Assembly: GCF_900258505.1 (NCBI RefSeq)
Contig: NZ_LT984895.1
Coordinates: 86,623-125,251, forward strand
Length of the DNA: 38,629 nucleotides
Origin: Brachybacterium timonense
GTDB lineage: Bacteria > Actinomycetota > Actinomycetes > Actinomycetales > Dermabacteraceae
Direction: 5' to 3'
Made by a program: the position numbers and the translations under genes. Below the pieces are notes generated by a model that searched no databases, was not told the origin of the DNA, and was given only the letters and a program-made list of their open reading frames with translations. How positions within the stretch are numbered: position 1 is the stretch's first letter; the number at the start of each line of letters is the position of its first letter. Of the stretch, positions 14,911 to 22,550 are shown piece after piece.

Positions 14911-15621
14911 ATGTCCGATCTTGTCGTACGCGGCCGCACGCCGCTACATCAACTGCTCGCCCTCACTGCCGCGCTGGTGCCGACGCTGCTGGCCTGTACG
15001 CTGCTGGTCCTCGGCGGGCCGGCGGCGCCGGCGCATGCCTGTTCCTGCCAGGCACCGAGTATGGAGGAGGCGCTGGCGGAAGCGGAGCTTGTGGCCGAGG
15101 GGACCGTCGAGACGATCTTCGTCAGCCCGGGGGATGACTACACCGCGATCTGGATCAAACTGGATCGATCCTGGAAGGGCGAGCCGGAGTACCGGGCGAT
15201 CAGTTTCGGGATCGAGGAGGGGGATTGTCCGGCACTCTCCTTCGAGGAGGGCGACCGCCTAATCGTCTGGGGTGAGAACTGGAGCGACAGTTTCCGGTGG
15301 ATCGACTGTGGGCCCCCCGCAGAGAGCCTCGAGGCGCAGCGTGAGTTCCTCACGGACGAGCTCGGGGAGCCCTCGGATCTCTCTCATGTCCCCGAGTTTT
15401 TCGAACGACCAACCGGCGGATTACCACCGGAGGAGGATGACGAGACACCACCGGAGGAGGATGATGACGAGACACCACCGGAGGTCGACGACCCGTCCTC
15501 CCCGGTCGACACCCTGTGGGACCTGCTGCCGTACCTGGTGATCGGGGCCGTTGCGGTCGGCACGACTGTCGCGGGACTGGCCGTCCTGGCGGTGGTCCTG
15601 GTCACGAGAGCGCGGCGGTGA
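14911..15621 (+). CDS. TIMP/netrin-like exported protein, C-terminally membrane-anchored (1)
   Basis: A 236-residue protein from ATG 14911 (GGGGGG 7 nt upstream). The signal peptide ends AHA-CSC, so cleavage would expose Cys44-Ser-Cys46 at the mature N-terminus, as in TIMP/netrin (NTR) domains. An OB-fold-like domain follows (LVAEGTVETIF, TAIWIKLDRSWKGEPEYRAISF, CPALSFEEGDRLIVWGENW). Next comes an acidic Pro-rich linker with a repeated PPEEDDDET (about 172-192) and one transmembrane helix (about 205-228) ending RARR. The domain would sit outside the membrane. It is paralogous to the protein at 18029. True function is unknown; the CSC start lacks a canonical lipobox. Confidence 0.75.
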   Translation: MSDLVVRGRTPLHQLLALTAALVPTLLACTLLVLGGPAAPAHACSCQAPSMEEALAEAELVAEGTVETIFVSPGDDYTAIWIKLDRSWKGEPEYRAISFGIEEGDCPALSFEEGDRLIVWGENWSDSFRWIDCGPPAESLEAQREFLTDELGEPSDLSHVPEFFERPTGGLPPEEDDETPPEEDDDETPPEVDDPSSPVDTLWDLLPYLVIGAVAVGTTVAGLAVLAVVLVTRARR

Positions 15622-15661
15622 TCCTTCCCTCGCCGCCACCCCACCCTGCTACCGTCCGCTC

Positions 15662-16210
15662 ATGCCCTGCACGCTCCGCCCCGCCCACGAGTCCGATGCG
15701 TCCGGCCTGGCGGCGCTCGCGGCGGCGACCTTCCCCGACGCCTGCCCGTCGTTCATGCCGCGCAGCGCCATCGACGCGTTCATCGACGAGAACCTGTCCG
15801 TCGATGCCTTCCGCATATACCTGACCGGGCCGACCTGGCAGGTTCGCGTGGCTGAACGACACGACGACCACGCGATCGTGGCGTACACGCTGGTGGACCT
15901 CTCCCCCACCGCGAGCGACACCGTGCTCGCCGCAACGTCCGGCCAGGGCGCGGCGTACCTGTCGAAGATGTATGCGTCTCGGGAGGTGCGGGGCACCGGT
16001 GTGGCCAAGGCGCTGTGCCGCGACACCCTCACTGCCCTCGCCGACCAGGGGCAGCGCTTCGTCTGGTTGGGCACGCACAAGGACAATGCCCGCGCGAACG
16101 CCTTCTATGCCCGGATGGGTTTCGAGGTCATCGGTGAGCGCCGTTTCGTCGTCAGCGGCGTCGAGGCCGAAGACTGGGTGCGTCTGGCCCGCCTGCATAC
16201 ACCCCGCTGA
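15662..16210 (+). CDS. GNAT-family N-acetyltransferase, intact
   Basis: A 182-residue acetyl-CoA-dependent acetyltransferase. It has the N-terminal part LRPAHESDASGLAALA and FPDACPSFM, the central strands QVRVAERHDDHAIVAYTLVDL, and the acetyl-CoA loop VRGTGVAKALC (109-119). Strand 5 with FVWLGTHKDNARANAFYARMGFEVIGER closes the fold. This is the complete version of the family found broken at 4837 and 11594. TACCGT (15650-15655) lies 6 nt before the ATG and no SD site is visible, so the transcript is probably leaderless. It follows the TIMP-like gene by 40 nt. The substrate is unknown. Confidence 0.88.
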   Translation: MPCTLRPAHESDASGLAALAAATFPDACPSFMPRSAIDAFIDENLSVDAFRIYLTGPTWQVRVAERHDDHAIVAYTLVDLSPTASDTVLAATSGQGAAYLSKMYASREVRGTGVAKALCRDTLTALADQGQRFVWLGTHKDNARANAFYARMGFEVIGERRFVVSGVEAEDWVRLARLHTPR

Positions 16211-16312
16211 CCTTCGTCCCGTACCCTCGCCACCCATCGCGCCCGTGGCGGATCCCACGCTGTTTCCCCTGACCACGGGGGTGCGGATGCCCCCGACCGA
16301 GTGGAAGCATGG

Positions 16313-17875
16313 ATGGACCCGTTCCGAAGGATCTGCTTCCTCATGCCCTCGTCGTCTTCGACATCTTTGACCACCGGCGCACCGTGGCGGGTGATTCTCG
16401 CCTTTTCTGTGCCGCTGCTGATCGGCAACATCGTCCAGCAGCTGTACCAGTTCACAGACGCCGTGGTGGTGGGACGCCACCTGGGTGTGAACTCGCTGGC
16501 GGCAGTGGGTGCCACCGGCAGCGTGGTGTTCTTGGTGATGGGTTTCGCGTGGGGGCTCACCAGTGGCTTCGCGATCCCGACGGCGCAGTCTTTCGGTGCG
16601 CGGGATGGTGCCGAGGTGCGGCGCAGCGTTGCCGCGGGCACGATCCTGTCGCTGATCACGAGCGTGGTGCTGACCGTCGGCGGCTATTTTCTTGCCGAGC
16701 CGATGATGCTGGCGCTGCGCACCCCACCGCAGCTGCTGGCGGAGGCGACGGTCTTCGCGCAGGTGACGTTCCTGGGGGCGTCGACCCTGCTGTTCTTCAA
16801 CTTCCTGGCGGCGATCATCCGTGCGATCGGTGACTCGCGCACACCCCTGCTGTACCTGGTGGTGTCGTGCCTGATCAATGTGGTGCTGGTGATCGTGTTC
16901 GTGGGGCTGCTCGACGGGGGCGTGGGCGGTGCGGCCTGGGCCACGGTCGCCGCGCAGGGCGTGACGGTGCTGATGCTCGCCGTCCATGTGCGCTCACGCA
17001 TCCCGGTGCTGCATGTGCAGCGGGCGGATTGGCGGGTGAGCGCACGCGAGCTTCGTCGGCATCTGGCGATCGGTCTGCCGTTCGGGTTTCAGACCTCGAT
17101 CATCGCGATCGGCACGATCGCTGTGCAGGTGCGGCTGAATGAGCTGGGCCCGAGCGCGGTCGCTGCGTTCACCACGGCCGGCCGCGTGGACGGGCTCGCG
17201 ATCGCGATCATGCAGTCCTTCGGCCTAGCGGTGTCGATGTTCACGGCGCAGAACCTGGGGGCTCGCCTGTTCGACCGGATCCTCATCGGGGTACGGCATG
17301 GGCTGTGGCTGAACATCGGGGCGTCGATCGTGCTGGGCGGGCTGATTCTCGCAACCGGTCGCGTCATCGTTCGCGGGTTCATCGGCTCGGGCTCCCCGGA
17401 CGTGGTGGATCACGGGTACAGCACGCTGGTGGTGTGGTCGCTGCTGTACGCGATCCTGGCGCTGCTGTTCGTGGTGCGCGGCGCGCTGCAGGGACTGGGC
17501 AACACGATCGTGCCGATGTGGAGCGGTGTCAGTGAGCTGGGTGTGCGCATTTTCGCGGCGGTCGTTCTGGGCGCGGCGTACGGATACATGGGGGTGGTGT
17601 GGTCGGCGCCGCTGGCGTGGGTGGGCGCGATCGTGATCCTGGTGCCGGCCTATGTGTCGGCGGCGCGGCAGCTCGCCGACGGGTCCTTCGCGGTGCCGCG
17701 TCAGAGCGCACACACCGTGACGGCAGGCATCCCCATCCTGGAGCCGTCCACGGCAACGGGGGCGACACCGATCCTGGAGCCGCTGCCCGCCACCGGGTCG
17801 ATCCCCGTGATCGACCCCGACACCGACGATGCGGGCTGGCCGCCGCCCGGGCGGGATGAGTCTGCGGAGCGCTGA
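16313..17875 (+). CDS. MATE-family multidrug/organic cation efflux transporter
   Basis: About 520 residues, with around 12 hydrophobic helices in two halves as in MATE antiporters. Recognisable stretches are FSVPLLIGNIVQQLYQFTDAVVVGR in the first helix pair, GLTSGFAIPTAQSFGA, and AIIRAIGDSRTPL. The second half has GLPFGFQTSIIAIG and VRGALQGLGNTIVPM. It would export drugs or metabolites using a cation gradient. ATG 16313 has GGAAG nearby; ATG 16343 with AAGGA upstream is also possible and removes ten residues. The C-terminal tail is unusual: a cytoplasmic extension with repeated IPILEP-TATG, TPILEP-PATG and IPVIDPD units, with no obvious role. Confidence 0.9.
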   Translation: MDPFRRICFLMPSSSSTSLTTGAPWRVILAFSVPLLIGNIVQQLYQFTDAVVVGRHLGVNSLAAVGATGSVVFLVMGFAWGLTSGFAIPTAQSFGARDGAEVRRSVAAGTILSLITSVVLTVGGYFLAEPMMLALRTPPQLLAEATVFAQVTFLGASTLLFFNFLAAIIRAIGDSRTPLLYLVVSCLINVVLVIVFVGLLDGGVGGAAWATVAAQGVTVLMLAVHVRSRIPVLHVQRADWRVSARELRRHLAIGLPFGFQTSIIAIGTIAVQVRLNELGPSAVAAFTTAGRVDGLAIAIMQSFGLAVSMFTAQNLGARLFDRILIGVRHGLWLNIGASIVLGGLILATGRVIVRGFIGSGSPDVVDHGYSTLVVWSLLYAILALLFVVRGALQGLGNTIVPMWSGVSELGVRIFAAVVLGAAYGYMGVVWSAPLAWVGAIVILVPAYVSAARQLADGSFAVPRQSAHTVTAGIPILEPSTATGATPILEPLPATGSIPVIDPDTDDAGWPPPGRDESAER

Positions 17876-18028
17876 GCTTCGGCGCACCGCACCTGGCCAG
17901 GAGCTCCGTCCGTACCACCGGCCGCATCGTCATCACAGCGAGACCTGATCTCTGCCCCGTCGGCGGCTGCGCGCGGATAGTCTCGATGCCAGCTGATCAT
18001 CGACGCATGCTGTGAGGTGACCCGGGGA

Positions 18029-18730
18029 ATGAACCAACGCATCATGTCTCCGTCGTCGCCTTTGGGCGCGCTCGCGCACAATGCCCGGCGCCTGCTGGGG
18101 CTGCTGCTCGCGGCGGCGGTCGCCTCGATCGCTCTTGTGGCCACCGTGCCGGCGCCCTGCGCGTATGCCTGCTCCTGCGTGGAGTTCACCGTTGACGAGG
18201 CGATCGACCATGCGGACCTCATTGCCCAGGTCACGGTGATCAACCGGAAGTTGAGCTTTAAGGAGACCACCTATCAGGTGGCCGTGGACACGCAGTGGAA
18301 GGGCCCGGATGAACGGGTGATCACGCTGTCCACGAGCGAAGACATCGCCGCGTGCGGACTGGGGCGGTTGAAGCCTGGGAGCTCGCTGCTCCTGTGGGCC
18401 ACGGGATCGGGAACCGACTTCTCCGCCGGCTGGTGCAGCATCCCCTACGACATGCCGGACGACATCGAGGGCACACTCACCCAGAAGCTCGGCGAGCCGC
18501 TCGATCTCACCGACCAGCCGACGCCGACGCCGGAAGACCCCGAGAGCCCGGCGGACTCCCCGTTTCCGATCTCCGACGTCGCGCTGATCGTTCTGATCGG
18601 GACCGTTGCGCTGGGCGTGCTCATGGCCGGTGCGGCTGCGGTGGTGGTCGCGATCGTGATCGCCACTCGCGGCCGACGGGCCTCGTCCCGGCAGGGGCCC
18701 ACGAGTCAGGGGCCAGCGGGCCACGAGTGA
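18029..18730 (+). CDS. TIMP/netrin-like exported protein, C-terminally membrane-anchored (2)
   Basis: A 233-residue paralogue of the 14911 protein with the same plan. The signal peptide ends AYA-CSC (Cys48-Ser-Cys50 at the mature N-terminus). A beta-rich domain follows (LIAQVTVINRKLSFKETTYQVAVDTQWKG, split here as LIAQVTVINRK and TYQVAVDTQWKG; CGLGRLKPGSSLLLWATG). A Pro-rich linker (PTPTPEDPESPADSP) leads to one transmembrane helix (about 185-212) and a short basic tail. ATG 18029 was chosen with GAGGTG 9 nt upstream; GTG 18017 and ATG 18044 are alternatives. It lies downstream of the MATE gene on the same strand. The biochemical role is unproven. Confidence 0.72.
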   Translation: MNQRIMSPSSPLGALAHNARRLLGLLLAAAVASIALVATVPAPCAYACSCVEFTVDEAIDHADLIAQVTVINRKLSFKETTYQVAVDTQWKGPDERVITLSTSEDIAACGLGRLKPGSSLLLWATGSGTDFSAGWCSIPYDMPDDIEGTLTQKLGEPLDLTDQPTPTPEDPESPADSPFPISDVALIVLIGTVALGVLMAGAAAVVVAIVIATRGRRASSRQGPTSQGPAGHE

Positions 18731-18773
18731 CCTGTGGCGTGCTGGTCAGCGGCGGGCACGGCAGGATGAGGGG

Positions 18774-19332
18774 ATGGATACCGCATCGCCACACGCCACT
18801 CGTCGAGTCCTGATCGTCCGCGGCGGCTGGGACGGGCACGACCCCGTCGGCACCACGGAGGCGGTGATCCCGTTACTGCGTGAGCACGGCTTCGCCGTCG
18901 ACGTGCACGGGTCCACCGCCGTCTACGCCGACGCCGATGCGATGGCGAGCGCCGATCTGATTGTGCAGTGCATCTCCATGGGCACGATCAGCGCCGAGGA
19001 GTTCACCGGGCTCCGCCACGCCGTGGGGGCCGGCACGGGGCTTGCTGGTTGGCATGGCGGAATCGTCGACTCCTTCCGCGATTGCGCCGACTATCTAGCG
19101 CTGGTGGGCGGCCAGTTCACCTCGCATCCGCCGATGGTGCTTCCTTCGGCCGACGGTCCGCAGCTGAGCTCGTTCGTGCCGCATCGCCGTAATCACTCCC
19201 GGCCATGACCTGGCGACGGTGCAGGAGCCGACGGTGCGGACTCTGATCCAGCGGCCCCTTCTGTGGGCGGCACGCACGGCAGCTCGTCAAACCTGCCGAC
19301 CCACTCGAACCGTGTCCGTCCTCACGCGGTGA
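18774..19332 (+). pseudogene. ThuA-domain protein gene with internal deletion and frameshift
   Basis: ThuA-like proteins have a class I glutamine-amidotransferase-like fold and accompany sugar catabolism genes. The N-terminal part is clear: RRVLIVRGGWDGHDPVGTTE, DLIVQCISMG, GTGLAGWHGGIVDSFRD, YLALVGGQFTSHP. The middle is missing. From 19201 another frame encodes the expected C-terminus GHDLATVQEPTVRTLIQR and LLWAARTAA, ending at TGA 19330-19332. About 80 residues are lost and the two parts are out of frame. The gene is dead unless the junction is an assembly error. A tail-only copy lies at 13964. Confidence 0.78.
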
Positions 19333-19462
19333 GCGGGACCTTCCCCGGTTTGGGTGTAGTGCTCCGCTCATAGTCTCGGATCAGCTTCAGGGATCAGCGC
19401 AGATCCCAAACATCCCCCTCACACCTCCGGCCGAACAGGCCCCTTCCATTTCTGGAGTCCCC

Positions 19463-20728
19463 GTGCGCCGTCTGCCGAAGATCCCCGTTCTCAGAGCCTT
19501 CCGTCCGACCACCCTCGCGACGCACGTGATCACCGCCGCTGCGCTTTTGACAAGCGCCCTGATCATCGGCGGCGCCTTGCTTCTGGCAGGTGGTCTCATC
19601 GTCGTCGGTGCTGTGCTGTCGTCAGACACGGTCACCGTTGCAGAGGGGGATCCGGAACCATCTGGTCCGACAGCATCATCCAACGACACCACCACCTCAG
19701 ACGAAACGTCTGCTATAGACTCCGCGGCACCGTCGGCCACCCCCGCGCCTGCGGACCCGACCCCCTCCGCCCCATCTGGTGTTGATCAGATCTCTGCGCC
19801 CGGCACTGCCCTCGCCCAGCTCGATCAACTCGTGGTGAAGGGGCGCTCCCCGAAGACTGGCTATGACAGGGACGCGTGGGGATGGCGCAGCGACACTGAT
19901 CGCAATGGCTGCGACACTCGTAACGACATTTTGCGCCGCGACCTCACGCAGATTGTCCTCGAGGAGGGCACGCACGGCTGTGTGGTTCTCGAGGGGAAGC
20001 TCCGTTCCCCATACACCGACGCATCCATCAACTTCGACCGCGCGAACAGCACGATCGACATCGATCACGTCGTCGCCCTCTCCGATGCCTGGCAAACGGG
20101 AGCTGCGAGCTGGGATGACACCACCCGTCATGCCTTCGCGAACGATCCTCTGAACCTTCTGGCCGTCGAGTCATCGGTCAACCGGCAGAAGGGCGACGGC
20201 GACGCCGCTACCTGGCTTCCGTCCCACAAACCGTTCCGCTGCGAGTACGTGAGCATTCAGATCGCCGTGAAGACCAAGTACGACCTCTGGGTGAAGCCCG
20301 CCGAGGCTGACGCGATGCGTCGTGTACTTGCGGACTGCGACGGCTTCCTTGCCGTGACAGCCACCGCCTGGCCAGATACCGGTGAGGGCGACGTCATTGC
20401 GACGCGGTCCGGTGCCCCGAAAACCACGTCGGCCGAAGCGAAAACACCGGCACAGAAGACTTCGAGCGAGGAGAGGAAGAGCTCGCCTTCCCCCAAGGCG
20501 AAGCCGAAAAAGGAGGAGAAGAAAAAGGAGCCAGCGAAGACATCCTCCGGCGACTCAGGACGCTCGGACAAGAAGACTGAACGGACCGACTCAGCCAGCG
20601 GTGATGGCAATGCATACTTCAAGAACTGCTCTGCCGCCCGTGAGGCCGGCAAGGCTCCGCTTCATCGCGGTGACCCGGGCTACCGAAAGGGCTTGGACCG
20701 CGACGGCGACGGCATTGCTTGCGAGTGA
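19463..20728 (+). CDS. Secreted or membrane-tethered HNH (DUF1524) nuclease with Excalibur domain
   Basis: A 421-residue protein from GTG 19463, with TGGAG 5-6 nt upstream. The N-terminal hydrophobic segment (about 20-52) is a signal peptide or anchor, followed by a Ser/Thr/Pro linker. The DUF1524 HNH-type nuclease domain lies at about 112-290: WGWRSDTDRNGCDTRNDIL, DIDHVVALSDAW with the catalytic-type His202, and NDPLNLLAVESSVNRQKGD. A Lys-rich linker leads to an Excalibur calcium-binding domain (about 385-421: YFKNCSAAREAG, GYRKGLDRDGDGIACE). It probably degrades extracellular nucleic acid. This domain order is common in actinobacterial and firmicute secreted nucleases. Confidence 0.9.
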   Translation: MRRLPKIPVLRAFRPTTLATHVITAAALLTSALIIGGALLLAGGLIVVGAVLSSDTVTVAEGDPEPSGPTASSNDTTTSDETSAIDSAAPSATPAPADPTPSAPSGVDQISAPGTALAQLDQLVVKGRSPKTGYDRDAWGWRSDTDRNGCDTRNDILRRDLTQIVLEEGTHGCVVLEGKLRSPYTDASINFDRANSTIDIDHVVALSDAWQTGAASWDDTTRHAFANDPLNLLAVESSVNRQKGDGDAATWLPSHKPFRCEYVSIQIAVKTKYDLWVKPAEADAMRRVLADCDGFLAVTATAWPDTGEGDVIATRSGAPKTTSAEAKTPAQKTSSEERKSSPSPKAKPKKEEKKKEPAKTSSGDSGRSDKKTERTDSASGDGNAYFKNCSAAREAGKAPLHRGDPGYRKGLDRDGDGIACE

Positions 20729-20818
20729 CTGCGCGTCCGGACCGCTGCGGTGCACTGGGCTGCTCCCTTCAGCAGTACCACGGCACACCCCTGACCCGCT
20801 CTCGCTACGATGCCGCGG

Positions 20819-21526
20819 GTGACCTTCTCGACCCCTCCCCTCGATCGTCGTCCATCGGCCGCTGAGTCCGGGCCCGATGGTGACGCCACAGATCTGCTCG
20901 CCGCGATCGGCACGGACCGGCCGGAGCCCGCGGATGACGGTACGCAGCGGCGTCGCACACTGATGACCTGCCTGGGCTGCGGCGTGCTGGCATTCATCAT
21001 CGTGCTGGCCCCGGCAGTGGTGTGGTGGTCCTGGCAGGATCAAGCCGGCGACGAGGCCTCATCCCCTGCCGCGACGCAGCCGCCTGCTGCCAGTGACCCG
21101 GGCGAGAAGGGCGGTGGCCCAGAGGAGTCCGAAGAGCCCACCGACGAGTCCACCGAGGAACCGACACCTGACCCCGTCTCCCCCGCCCCGCCGGATGCGA
21201 AGGCGATGAACAGCATCGCATCGCCGAGCGGCAACATCGTGTGCAGCCTGGCGGGCGATACGGTCTCCTGCAGCCTGCGTGAGCACCGTCTGTCCGAGCA
21301 CTGCCCCACTGATCAGCCGGTGAGCGTACAGGTGGAGGGTGAGGCGGAACCCCATATCGGCTGCGGACAGGACGCGGGCGACCCGCAGCCCCCGCAGCTG
21401 GACTACGGCGCATCCGCCACCGACGGCACGGTTGCCTGCACAAGCCGAAAAGACGGCATGACCTGCTGGAACACCGTGACCGGACGCGGTTTCATGGTCG
21501 CCCGAGGCACCCTGGACACCTTCTAG
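20819..21526 (+). CDS. Single-pass membrane protein with Cys-rich extracellular domain, function unknown
   Basis: About 235 residues. The cytoplasmic N-terminus (1-45) is acidic, followed by one transmembrane helix (about 48-70: CGVLAFIIVLAPAVVWWSW) and a Pro/Glu/Thr-rich linker. The extracellular domain has six or more cysteines (IVCSLAGDTVSCSLREH, HCPTD, IGCGQ, VACTSRKDGMTCWNTVTGRGF). The -10-like TACGAT (20806-20811) lies 7 nt before GTG 20819, which suggests a leaderless start there rather than at ATG 20810, which overlaps the -10. The Cys-rich part resembles uncharacterised actinobacterial surface proteins. I do not assign a function. Confidence 0.7.
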   Translation: MTFSTPPLDRRPSAAESGPDGDATDLLAAIGTDRPEPADDGTQRRRTLMTCLGCGVLAFIIVLAPAVVWWSWQDQAGDEASSPAATQPPAASDPGEKGGGPEESEEPTDESTEEPTPDPVSPAPPDAKAMNSIASPSGNIVCSLAGDTVSCSLREHRLSEHCPTDQPVSVQVEGEAEPHIGCGQDAGDPQPPQLDYGASATDGTVACTSRKDGMTCWNTVTGRGFMVARGTLDTF

Positions 21527-21560
21527 ATGTACTGACCCGGGACCTCAATCGAACGGTGTG

Positions 21561-21598
21561 TTGACCTTGTCGTTGGGTCAATGTTTAGCGTCCACGCC
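21561..21598 (+). promoter_or_regulatory. MerR-type promoter with 19-bp spacer and dyad
   Basis: The -35 is TTGACC (21561-21566) and the -10 is TAGCGT (21586-21591), 19 bp apart instead of 17. TTGACC is mirrored by GGTCAA (21576-21581) across 9 bp, a dyad placed between the elements. This is the hallmark of promoters activated by MerR-family proteins. The ATG at 21599 is 7 nt past the -10, so the transcript is probably leaderless. The second gene downstream encodes a MerR regulator, which suggests autoregulation. Confidence 0.75.
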
Positions 21599-22513
21599 AT
21601 GAACATCTCAGTGATTGACAGCGCTGCCGGGATGCGTCACGTCCTGGACCAGACGAGGCACGAGCGTGCTGAGGCGGTGCGTGATCTGTGGGCGCCGATG
21701 GCGGGCATGTACCACTTCATCCCTGGCATCGACATGCTGGGCGTGCACGCGCAGAACTTCGGCTTCCCCCTCGACATGACACCCCAGAGCGAGAAGCGCG
21801 TTCGCGACGCGATCGTGGCCCTCGAGGCGGCCAACGCGTGGACCCGCGTGAGAACCGCACTGCAGGAGGGTGCAGCGGCGCTGGCCGCAGGGGATCCGGG
21901 CATTCCGGTTCCTGATCTGCAGGTCCTTCTCCTTGCCGGCAACCCGACGAACGACCACTTCATGGAGGAGATTCAGGGCCTGTCGGCCTTCGGCGGGATC
22001 AGCGGTTACATCTCCATGACGGTCTGGCCCACCGAACAGGTCCTGGACAGACTGGAAGCGATCGCTGTGCACGAGCTGCATCACAACGTGCGGTATTCCC
22101 CGGGCGGAGTCGTCTGGGACCCGGTCACTGTCACCGTGGGCGAGCATGTCGTCGCCGAGGGCTTGGCGGACCTGTTCGCAGCCGAGCTGTACGGCGACCG
22201 CGGCTACACCCACTTCGCCAGCGAGCGCACCCGTAGCGACGACGCCGTCCTGGCCAAGGTCGCCTCCGGCCTGAAGGTCACCGGCATGGCCGACTTCGCG
22301 GCCTGGGTCCTGGGCGATGCATCCGCCAGCATGTTCGGAGGCGAGCCGGTCGGCCTGCCCACGGGCGCCGGGTACGCCGCTGGTGCACGGATCGTCCAGG
22401 CTTATCTGGACGCGACGGGGACGACCGCGGCTCAGAACGTGCGCACCCCGGCATCCGACATCTTGGCCGTGGCTCTGCCTGCACTCGACCTGAACGACGC
22501 CGGGGCACACTGA
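21599..22513 (+). CDS. DUF2268-family putative zinc protease
   Basis: A 304-residue protein with HELHHN (158-163), an HExxH zinc site with Glu159 catalytic. AEGLADLFAAELYG downstream could supply the third ligand Glu. The flanking IPVPDLQVLLLAGNP and FGGISGYISMTVWP match the DUF2268 pattern, which includes predicted Zn-dependent proteases. No signal peptide is seen, so it is probably cytoplasmic. It is the first gene of a two-gene unit with the TipA-like regulator and lies directly under a MerR-type promoter. The substrate is unknown; induction by a toxic compound is plausible from the regulator type. Confidence 0.8.
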   Translation: MNISVIDSAAGMRHVLDQTRHERAEAVRDLWAPMAGMYHFIPGIDMLGVHAQNFGFPLDMTPQSEKRVRDAIVALEAANAWTRVRTALQEGAAALAAGDPGIPVPDLQVLLLAGNPTNDHFMEEIQGLSAFGGISGYISMTVWPTEQVLDRLEAIAVHELHHNVRYSPGGVVWDPVTVTVGEHVVAEGLADLFAAELYGDRGYTHFASERTRSDDAVLAKVASGLKVTGMADFAAWVLGDASASMFGGEPVGLPTGAGYAAGARIVQAYLDATGTTAAQNVRTPASDILAVALPALDLNDAGAH

Positions 22514-22550
22514 ACGGCACGACCACCAGCCTGGAGAAGGGTGACGCACC

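Noticed and set aside
15602..16987. 461-codon minus-strand frame, rich in His, Arg and Gln
   Set aside because: Antisense to the GNAT and MATE genes; composition is typical of a shadow frame.
14911..18730. CSC start of the TIMP-like proteins as a lipobox
   Set aside because: The preceding residues (AHA and AYA) lack the Leu/Val/Ile at -3 expected of a lipobox, and both proteins already have a C-terminal membrane helix.
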